Shown in pieces: positions 20,360 through 27,383 of a stretch of 27,383 nucleotides of DNA. The stretch comes from Azolla pinnata (taxonomy: Eukaryota > Streptophyta > Polypodiopsida > Salviniales > Salviniaceae), in NCBI GenBank assembly GCA_037176905.1, contig JBBBWG010018334.1, positions 51,974 to 79,356 of the forward strand, written 5' to 3'. The notes beneath the pieces were generated by a model. The model saw nothing but the letters and a program-made list of their open reading frames with translations, did not search any database and was not told where the DNA came from. Positions within the stretch are counted from its first letter, which is position 1. Each line of letters opens with the position of its first letter. The translations under genes and the position numbers were made by a program.

Positions 20360-23300
20360 ATGCAGATTCCAGAGCAGGAGCAAGCAATGATGAGCATGAG
20401 AAGTATAGGTATGAGGCAAAGTTTTGCTGCAGGGCGGGAAGAGGAAGGGATAAGCGTTGTGACAACGGGGAGCGTAGCAGACTGTGTGAGCCATAGCTGC
20501 GTCGGACGCTCCTGCGTCGGGCTGAACAGAATGTCCGTGCGGTTTCCGTACGCCTTCCTCTTCCTGCTCTCCCTGCTCATCGCATGGATCGTTCGTGATT
20601 ATGGCTCTGTCGCGCTCTCCAAGCTACCTCGTGAGTTGATCTTTTCATCTTCTGTCATCATCACATCTTGTCATCATCGTCACCATCATTCCTTCCGCCT
20701 TCACCAAGCTTTCATGAAAACTTTGCTCTTTAGCGCTATCGCGCTCTTCTGTTTTTTCCAACTTCCATGGAAGCTTTCCTGTTCTAAGTGACACTATGCT
20801 GCTGTTTCGTTATCTCCAAGCTTCCATGGAATCTTTGATTTTTCCGTTGCTGTATCTGGAATCTTTGCTCTCTTGCATTATTCATGTTTCTTCTTGTTCC
20901 CTAGAGAATCTAAGTTTTTTTTGACCTTCCATTAAAAGCAGAAGCAAATGTATACAAGCTCGTTCTGTTCTGTTCCATGACGAGATTTCTCTCCTGATTG
21001 TACACATAATTTTCTTTCATCCCTTATTACTGAAGTGACTAAGTCAGGCTCCTCCTGTTTCTCTGCTTCCATCTGAGCTGCAACAGGATCATCCTACCCG
21101 CACGCTTTATGGAGATAGACTATTTTCTATGGCAGCTTGAAACTGAGAAGGTCCTTTTTCATCCATCTAAAGGATGAGAGCAATGCAATCTTAGAATAAT
21201 GGATATCTGTTTGACCCCTCATGAGGAGGTCTCATGCAGATTAAGTATTGAGGGATCTGTGGTGAATGTAGCAGCGTGGTTATCGTAAGAGGTTGCTTTT
21301 TCATCCAACTGAAGGATGAACGCATTATGCAACCTTAGAATTAATGGATATCTGTTTGACACTTAACAGTGTAGTCATATGCAGCTTAAGAGTTGCGGGA
21401 CCTTTGGTGGACTGTAGCAGTATGGTTAGATATACAGATGTAACACAGCTGTATCAATCTATACTTTGAAACGTGAGGATTCAATTTGCCTGGGTAGATA
21501 ATATTGGAAGGCATCTATGGTGATTCGAGAACTCTAAAAAATGTGATTTTTTGGTGATCTTCTTATGCTAGCTTTATGCTAAGTTCTTGGTAAAATGAAG
21601 TCGTTCAATGCCATTCTTGTACTGGAGTGCGTCATGAATGCTTGCATTGACTGTGTATCTCAACTACGACTATTCTTGTTATGTTTGCAGATCTGAGATA
21701 CTGTAGAGAGAATTTCATATGCCTTGGAACTGAGGGTGTGCTTCGTGTCAGCTTTGGCTCTTTCGTATCCTTTCACTGAAAATTTCCTGTGGTTGGCTCC
21801 CAAGCCACGATAAACTGGTCATAAACTGAATGTCTCAAATAATATCTGTTTTAGGTTTTCCTTAAATTGTTCAGTGTTTCTTTTTATGCATGTATATCAG
21901 TACAGTTGGGACACACAAACCTACAGATCCTCGAGATATATGGCACAGAGGATGGTGGCCTATGAAAACTTTGTTATGGACTTTGTCTATGGTCACTCCT
22001 TTCTTCTTGCCGCCAACATGCATCAAATTTTACGGTAATCATATGAGCATTGTAGGAATTTTCCTTGTCTATGAATCTGAGTTTGTCTCGAATATCAACA
22101 TAAAATTTCTTAGTAACTGCTTTCTCAACTAGAATGACACTTCATTGTCAATGTTCTATTTCTCTTATGCAGGTGAAGTGGCCAGGTTTGGAGGAGGGTA
22201 AATGCTTTGTTCCTCTTTTAAGCTTCCAGAGCTTTCAAGTTTCAACTGGGTATAGATGAATAAAGTATACCGCATTAGATATGTTATCGTAATAGAAGAT
22301 CATAGCTATTTTGTATACAGATGGAAATTCGTGGATATTGGTATACTAGGCTGTTGAGAAACCTTGCTTTGACTTTCTTCTTTGAGATATTTTGATTGTT
22401 GGTACTGTAGATAATTTCCGTCTTTCCTACATTTTGACCTTTTTTCACGATGCAGGATTTTTCTTGTGGTTCAATTGCTTGCTATTATCAATTACATTTA
22501 TTGGTGGAATGAGATTTGGGTTGAACGAGATGAGCAATGGTAAGCCAGCAACCAATTTTTTCTTTCCATTGGAATGCTTACTTTGTGGCAGAGTGTAGCA
22601 TTAAGAATTAGCCATTAGCACTTGTCTACAGCAGATAGCAGAACTTGTTGACTGATCGTGGTACATAAACTTTTTATAAAAATACAATCTGAGGCAGCAA
22701 TATTCTCAATGATTTTTCTTTGTTGAGTCAAAGAAAGTTTGTTGCTTTAATATACAATGCTGATAATCTTGATGACATGCAAAATTTATTTGTTTGCAGT
22801 AAAGTGCCAATGCTATGTGTAACCATTGGATCCTTCGCTGTTTCTATCTTGGGAATTACAATGATGTATGTGTGGTTTGCACCACATGCTACATGTAGCA
22901 TCAACATTTTTATGATTACATGGACGTTGATTCAGATACAAGTAATAACTAGTATATCTCTTCATTCCAAGGTATTCTGGTTTTCACAGAGCAGATTATT
23001 TCGTATGCACAGTTATGGTCAATATGAGACATCTAAGCGAATCCACTTTTTGATTTGATTCAGGTGAATGCGGGGCTGTTAACCTCTGGGTTGATGGCCT
23101 TGTATATAACTTTTCTCGGTTGGTCTGCACTAGTAAGGTATATGCGAATTGCAAATTTTTTTTTTTTCACAAGAAGGGATGTCGCTTACTTACCTTTCAA
23201 CTTTTACTGTCAATGACCATGCAGCGAACCTATGTCAGAATCTTGCAATTCCAAGACAAGGCTTGATGGAAGAGGGGAATGGATAACTTCAATAGTAAGT

Positions 23301-24345
23301 GCGAATTTTATCCACGTAGGATTTAAGTGTCTGAACTTTTCAAAATACTTCTCACACGAGTCACAACTCCAGTTACATGTGAATCTGTTTGGGTGTGAGC
23401 TGGCCTCTTCATTTATTCTGGTTTTATGAACGGTCATTTCACATATAAAGTCATATGCATAAATAATAAGAAGAAATTGTCGAAATTTACTGAAAGATTA
23501 TATTGCCTATTCGTTCCTGTTTTACTCTAAAAGGTGATCTTTCTCAGAATGACACACTTTAGAGTCATAATCTTTTTTTCATATTCGTATTTAGTAAATT
23601 TGGCTGACGTTCAATCCTCTATCTAATGAAACTGAGTTGCTCTTTGCAGAGCTTTTTGTTGGGAGTTTTTACACTTATTCTTGCTACATTTTCGACCAAT
23701 ATTGATCCTAAGTCACTCTCAGTATGTTGCCAAATCTATTACCCTCTTTATTTCAAGGTTGAAATCTCCTAAAGAGTTGATTTTTGAAAACATGATGGCT
23801 TTGGTTAACTTTCAGTTTCAAAAGGATGATGTAGAGAACGGCGAGGAAACACCGTATGGTTACGGTTTTTTCCACTTTGTCTTTTGCTTGGGTGCAATGC
23901 ACTTCGCTATGATTTTCATAGGCTGGGACATGGCACAAACAAGCCAACAGTAAGGACGCTCTCTATCCTCCTATTGGAAAAATCTAATTATTCATAGACT
24001 ACCTAGAGGAATTTCTTGATTATTCTAAATAGAGAAATGTGCATCATATAATATCCTTACCGATCAGGAGAAATTATTATCTCAAAGAATGAGTGTCTTT
24101 TCCAGTTGGAGTATTGATTTTGGCTGGTCAACAGTGTGGGTGAAAGTTATCAATCAATGGTTTGCCGCAGGCTACTATGGTTAGGACCTAAACTTCTGGC
24201 TTTGAAATCTGATTTGTTCTTCTGCATATCAATTGGGTCGATCGATCGTATCTTTATTAAGTTCTCATGTGGGTAGTATATTTTTATGCATGCAGTATGG
24301 ACCATGGTTGGACCATTTGTTTGGAAGCATAGTAGCTTCCGTTGA
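20360..24345 (+). CDS. Serine incorporator (SERINC/TDE1/TMS) family membrane protein, MEE55-like, 12 coding exons, 419 aa
   Basis: Polytopic membrane protein of the SERINC family, proposed to link serine to phosphatidylserine and sphingolipid metabolism; animal members act as lipid scramblases (family knowledge). Exons: 20360-20630, 21691-21764, 21875-22034, 22173-22197, 22456-22539, 22800-22971, 23064-23137, 23225-23294, 23650-23721, 23816-23949, 24106-24179, 24296-24345. The sum is 1260 nt in frame. Signatures in order: AWIVRDYG (about 75), CLGTEGVLRVSFGSF (about 101-115), DPRDIWHRGWWPMK (about 132-145), CSINIFMITWTL, ISLHSKVNAGLLTSGLM (about 257-273), SEPMSESCN, PYGYGFFHFVFCLGAMHFAM (about 346-365), GWSTVWVKVINQW and a VGPFVWK end. 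About ten hydrophobic segments are visible. It resembles the Arabidopsis AT4G13345/MEE55 subgroup more than the TMS subgroup with a Cys-rich N-terminus. The start is inferred; the first 60 residues are not conserved and contain later Met codons. Confidence 0.92.
21150..21430. repeat. 142-bp tandem duplication in SERINC intron 1
   Basis: CTTTTTCATCCA at 21154 recurs at 21296. The copies share CTTTTTCATCCA.CT.AAGGATGA, AATGGATATCTGTTTGAC, CATGCAG.TTAAG and GGTGGA.TGTAGCAG..TGGTTA. Scattered substitutions and small indels make this a moderately old duplication. Confidence 0.85.
21765..21874 (+). other. U12-type (minor spliceosome) intron in the SERINC gene
   Basis: The 110-nt intron begins GTATCCTTTC, which matches the U12 5' splice-site consensus (RTATCCTT). 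It has TTCCTTAAA at 21858-21866, matching the U12 branch-site consensus (TTCCTTRAY) except for the last base, with the branch A about 9 nt from the terminal CAG. The junction is fixed by protein similarity: GVLRVSFGSF continues as CFFLCMYISTVGT without gap relative to the family. No other intron in this window has this pairing. Confidence 0.8.
22173..22197 (+). other. 25-nt microexon of the SERINC gene
   Basis: It lies between CTCTTATGCAG and GTAAATGC and supplies residues GEVARFGGG (with split codons). It is required to keep frame between the ...CIKFYG exon and the FLVVQLLAII exon. The equivalent family segment (YGEVAHFGAG-like) supports it. Confidence 0.85.
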
Positions 24346-25735
24346 AGCTCGGCGCCCAGCATCCGCGGAGTGATTTACTTTTGAGTTCTTGAGATTTTTC
24401 AATCTGCAATCTTTTACGTGGTCTTGTGAGGTCCCCTCTCTCTGTACGTGGGAAGGTTACAAAGACCTCTTCCGAGTGCAGATGGCACTGTTTTATTTTG
24501 ATTTTGTTTGGCCGTGGACAACCTTTTTGAGGTATCCATCCATGATGGGAAGATGGATATCGTATCGAGTGCAGATGCAACAGATTGAATCCAAGCCATT
24601 CCCTGAGTGACTTCAAATTGCAGTGAGCAAATTGTATAGACCAATGTTGCCATGTATCATGTATGCATTTAAGGGAACCGAGCAAAGTGTTTCAAAAGAT
24701 GGCATTGTCATGTATCATGCAGGGTTTTGAGTCTCGAAACAGTTTGGCTTGACATGGTTTTCACTGGGTTTTAGCTTTACAATTAGGCTTCTTAATTAGT
24801 GTAATTGACTATGAGCTTTCTCAATTAAGCTTTATTAGCATTCAACTCTGAATGCCTAATCAATGAGTTCAAGAGCATGATTAGTAACAAGAATCTAGGT
24901 ATAATACCCCTCGTGCAAACCGCGAGATGTCATTCGATTTGTGAATTGGGAAAGAAAAATGGAGTAGTTTCTGATTACTATGTAGTAGTAGGAGGTTATA
25001 CACATGCTTGTATGTTGGGCAAATTTGATATGGGCTTGTATCTTACTTTGAGGCAAAGTCGAAAAGATGGGTTTTGGATTGAAAGGACAATCATAAACAC
25101 CTAATGCAAAAGATCTTTTCCCATCTTTTTCGCTGTCGGGGGCGTGGGGCATGGCAAGACCTTTTGCTAAACCCTATGTCCTCCATGAGGCAGTTAAGTA
25201 TCCTTTTCTTCAACAAGTTCTCCCTGTGATTGCTTTATATCTGCGGAGCATGTGATGAGACGCGACACAAACTTTGCAGCTATCTCTGTAATTGCTCCAT
25301 ATCTCCTCGATCGATAGTTTCTCGAGTCTACCTCGACCGACAAGGACACACAAGTTTTGTGCTCGGAGTCCGAAGGTCGGATTTTTCGGCGCCCAAAGGG
25401 CAAATCTTTCGAAGCTTTCCGGAGCGATAAAACCTCAGAGCCCCACACTTTTAGGGCAAAGTATCGGAAGACTGACGGGTTACGGATTGAACACATGAGC
25501 CGTTCAAACTGATCTTCGGTTGTTACCGATCAAAACTGAGGAGCCATTCTCATGAGGCACATGCTTTAGCCCCGCCTTGTCTCTCGATAAGATAAAAAAC
25601 TTTGGATAGAAATCTCTCTGAGTGGATTCGTATTGAATGTGGCATTGGCCGCTTTGACCATAAACCAGATCAGTGACATCTTCATGTAACTCTCGTTCGC
25701 ATGTGGGCGCTACTCACCATAGCATGCTCACACTT
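24346..25735. other. Intergenic region and likely SERINC 3' UTR, no supported gene
   Basis: The first few hundred bases are probably SERINC 3' UTR. The rest has only short frames without domains. A GC-richer block at about 25230-25620 is compositionally distinct and may be a dispersed-repeat fragment, but no terminal repeats or element proteins are visible. Confidence 0.45.
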
Positions 25736-25786
25736 GGGTTTAGGGTTTAGGGTTTAGGGTTTAGGGTTTAGACTTTAGGGTTTAGG
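25736..25786. repeat. Interstitial (TTTAGGG)n tract
   Basis: About five perfect heptamers (GGGTTTA phase) are followed by one interrupted unit (GACTTTAGGG) and one more heptamer. This is the canonical Arabidopsis-type plant telomere motif, unlike the mostly hexameric array at 11219-11515. Confidence 0.95.
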
Positions 25787-26844
25787 AGTACACGCATTCG
25801 CAACTGACGTCCGCGGCGAGTGACCATTCCGAGTCGCATCGATGTGAGCCGCCTCCATGTGCGTGTCCGTAAGAGCTCATTGCACACAAGGCGATTTTGA
25901 ATGAAGGGGAAGCAAGAAGGTGTAGGTGCATGTGATGATGGTGATGTTGAATGTTGATGATGGTGCCTTCCGACGGGTTAGTACGATGGGGCATGGGCCA
26001 AGTAAACAGCACTTTTGCCATCATTCATCCCAAGATTTCCGCGTCGTTGAACGTTGTTGTTGTTGTAGCTGTGGGTAATAGCCCCAACTGACTGACTGTC
26101 AGGTGACTTCGTCCTTAGCCAATAATACCAAAGGGCAGTGTATCGTCGAATTCGACCAACTAAACATTTGAGCTCTCCACGGAAACGGGATTTATGTCGG
26201 TTTTCTCTAGAACAAGCAAGAAAGAAAGTACATTTTATGCTTGCTTCTTGTTAGGCTCACATAATGAGATTGGAAAAGAGCGATGCAAATTGCGGTGCAA
26301 AAGATCGCCGGAGAAAACGGGTGCCTTCTTGTTCCTTTGTATCACAGCTGTTTTAGGTACAATGTTAGTGTCCACCGGGGATTGCGTTGTAACGTGAGAT
26401 TGGACATGTGGGTTTGGAAGGGAGCTGGAATCGGATCGTCCCCGCAGCAGCAACTATGGCCCGCAAGAGGACATTTTTGTCGCTTCTTATGCCAAGCGAA
26501 GCGAAGCAAAGCAGCATTCGAGAACCTTCGAGGCCTGACATGTGTCTTCCCTCGCCGTAACTCTTTTGCAGGTTTTGATTAGCTGGCCAAATGCGTAAAA
26601 GTTTGGCATCGGCGCGCGTACGTCGCGTACGGTGTTGTGGGGACGGGGGGGGGGGAGACGACCGACCGAGAGGTCCTTTTGGGTTCGAACCCTTACATTC
26701 CGTGGCTGAGTGCGAAAGCGAAGACGGGGCTTGTCTCGTTCGCCCGCAGCCAGATGAATCGATCGGAGGAGCGCTTATCGGTTTTTTCAATGGAGCCGGG
26801 CCCCGAAGATAGCCGGTCTCTCATCGGCGGAGCTAGAATAGAGA
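25787..26844. other. Intergenic region, no supported gene
   Basis: Increasingly GC-rich toward the right, with an 11-base G run near 26645-26655. Frames on both strands are low-complexity or composition-driven, with no recognisable domain. Confidence 0.45.
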
Positions 26845-26886
26845 GTTTAGGGTTTCTTTAGGGTTTAGGGTTTGTTTAGGGTTTAG
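26845..26886. repeat. Telomere-like TTTAGGG cluster at the 3' end of the IQD-like gene
   Basis: Four GTTTAGGG/CTTTAGGG units occur around 26845-26884. The tract touches the stop codon of the minus-strand gene (TAA at 26885-26883), so on the sense strand the 3' UTR begins with several CCCTAAA units. Confidence 0.8.
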
Positions 26887-27344
26887 CGGGGGACGGCCTC
26901 GTGGATGTAGCGGTCGTACTTCAGGGGGCCGGAGTGGCCTTTGAGGCTAGGGCTTCGCAGGGGGCCGGGGCGGGGGAGCGGGTGGTTGTCGTCGTCGTGG
27001 CGGGGCTTGGCGGGCGCCAGGTCAGCGGCCGGGAGCGGCGGGAACGAGAGGCGTTTGCGGGCGCAGCACGACGACGACAAGGACGACGTTGACGACGACC
27101 CGCCGCCGCCCGCCAGCTCGCGCTGATGGTGACGGTGACGCTGATGGGGATGATGATGAGGATGATGATGGGGATGATGATGGGGATGATGAGGATGGGG
27201 ATGATGAGGATGGTCGGGATGAAGCGGCGGCGGGCGCTGGCGGGGCGTGCTCTGCGAGCGCATCACCGCCTTGGCCCTCGACGAATGGGTGCGCGCCATG
27301 TAGCCCGGCGCGCCGCCCGCCCCGCCGAAGATTCCCGCCAGGCT

Positions 27345-27375
<31 letters not shown>

Positions 27376-27383
27376 GCGCCGTC
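26883..27383 (-). CDS. IQ-domain (IQD) family protein, C-terminal part with DUF4005, partial
   Basis: The frame is open from the right edge of the window to TAA at 26885-26883, giving 166 residues of a C-terminal exon; the start and the IQ67 calmodulin-binding region would lie beyond the window. After an Asp-Gly repeat it carries LAGIFGGAGGAPGYMARTHS then MRSQSTPRQRP. This is the DUF4005 signature of plant IQD proteins (PxYMAxTxSAKAKxRSQSAPRQRP). A KRLSFP motif and a C-terminal RSPSLKGHSGPLKYDR segment follow, both typical of IQD tails. IQDs are calmodulin-binding scaffolds on microtubules, plasma membrane or in the nucleus. Odd: a His/Pro-rich tract (PDHPHHPHPHHPHHHPHHHP, continuing a further dozen residues) sits between DUF4005 and KRLSFP, from GAT/GGG-type repeats at about 27128-27225. 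The ATG at 27299 is probably an internal Met. Confidence 0.8.
27128..27225. repeat. ATG/GGATGATGA-type imperfect repeat encoding a His/Pro tract
   Basis: Imperfect trinucleotide/hexanucleotide repeat (GATGATGGG, GATGAGGATG) within the IQD-like coding exon. On the coding strand it gives CAT, CAC and CCC codons. No frameshift results. Confidence 0.85.
27344..27383. repeat. (GTCGCC)n hexanucleotide repeat encoding (Asp-Gly)n
   Basis: About six GTCGCC units with one GCC substitution run to the window edge. On the minus strand they encode alternating Asp and Gly in frame with the IQD-like protein. Confidence 0.85.

Noticed and set aside
25230-25620. GC-richer block suspected to be a retroelement fragment
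   Set aside because: No LTR pair, primer-binding site, polypurine tract or element protein could be seen, so only noted as intergenic.
26670-26710. GGGTTCGAACCC resembling a tRNA T-arm
   Set aside because: No matching acceptor stem, D arm or anticodon arm at the right distance on either strand. Probably a chance palindrome.
1-27383. CRISPR arrays, bacterial operons, rRNA genes or viral genes
   Set aside because: None seen. Repeats lack CRISPR spacing, genes are spliced and eukaryotic, and no rRNA or viral protein motif was recognised.

Overview
The window reads as nuclear DNA of a land plant, most likely a non-seed vascular plant such as a fern or lycophyte (inference). Supporting signs are many short GT-AG introns, GC-rich first exons in an AT-rich background, Arabidopsis-type TTTAGGG telomere-like tracts, teloboxes, and a very large PLS-class PPR-DYW protein whose C-terminus is DFF instead of DYW. 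Splice models were built by hand from reading-frame continuity and remembered family sequences; no alignment or transcript data were available.

Layout, left to right. (1) 1-1948 has no recognised gene but holds a diverged tandem duplication. A GC-rich 79-codon minus-strand ORF of unknown function (1949-2188) has a duplicated telobox upstream. (2) 2400-4883 is intergenic. (3) A minus-strand PPR-DYW organellar RNA-editing factor has its main exon at 4884-8511, and two candidate 5' exons at 10100-10185 and about 10962-11110 keep its frame open. (4) The gap between this gene and the next, divergent gene holds about 297 bp of degenerate TTAGGG/TTTAGGG repeat (11219-11515) and a possible CACTA-transposon remnant (11516-12262). 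(5) A complete 12-exon plus-strand gene at 12899-17181 encodes a 718-aa Mic1/RMC1 protein, a subunit of the MON1-CCZ1 Rab7 activator. (6) 17182-19621 is intergenic, with an 81-bp tandem duplication and a five-copy array of about 80-99 bp just upstream of the next gene. (7) A complete 12-coding-exon plus-strand gene at 20360-24345 encodes a 419-aa SERINC/TDE1 membrane protein of the MEE55-like plant type, with one apparent U12-type intron and a 25-nt microexon. (8) 24346-26882 is intergenic, with a perfect TTTAGGG tract. (9) The C-terminal exon of an IQ-domain (IQD) calmodulin-binding protein, with a His/Pro-rich insertion, runs off the right edge on the minus strand.

The genes do not form a pathway. 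RMC1 and SERINC both act in endomembranes, but their adjacency is probably coincidental. I found no evidence for a novel multi-gene system. The most unusual items are the U12 intron, the PPR-DYW C-terminal variant with its overlapping leader frames, the mixed-type interstitial telomeric array between divergent promoters, and the repeat array before SERINC.
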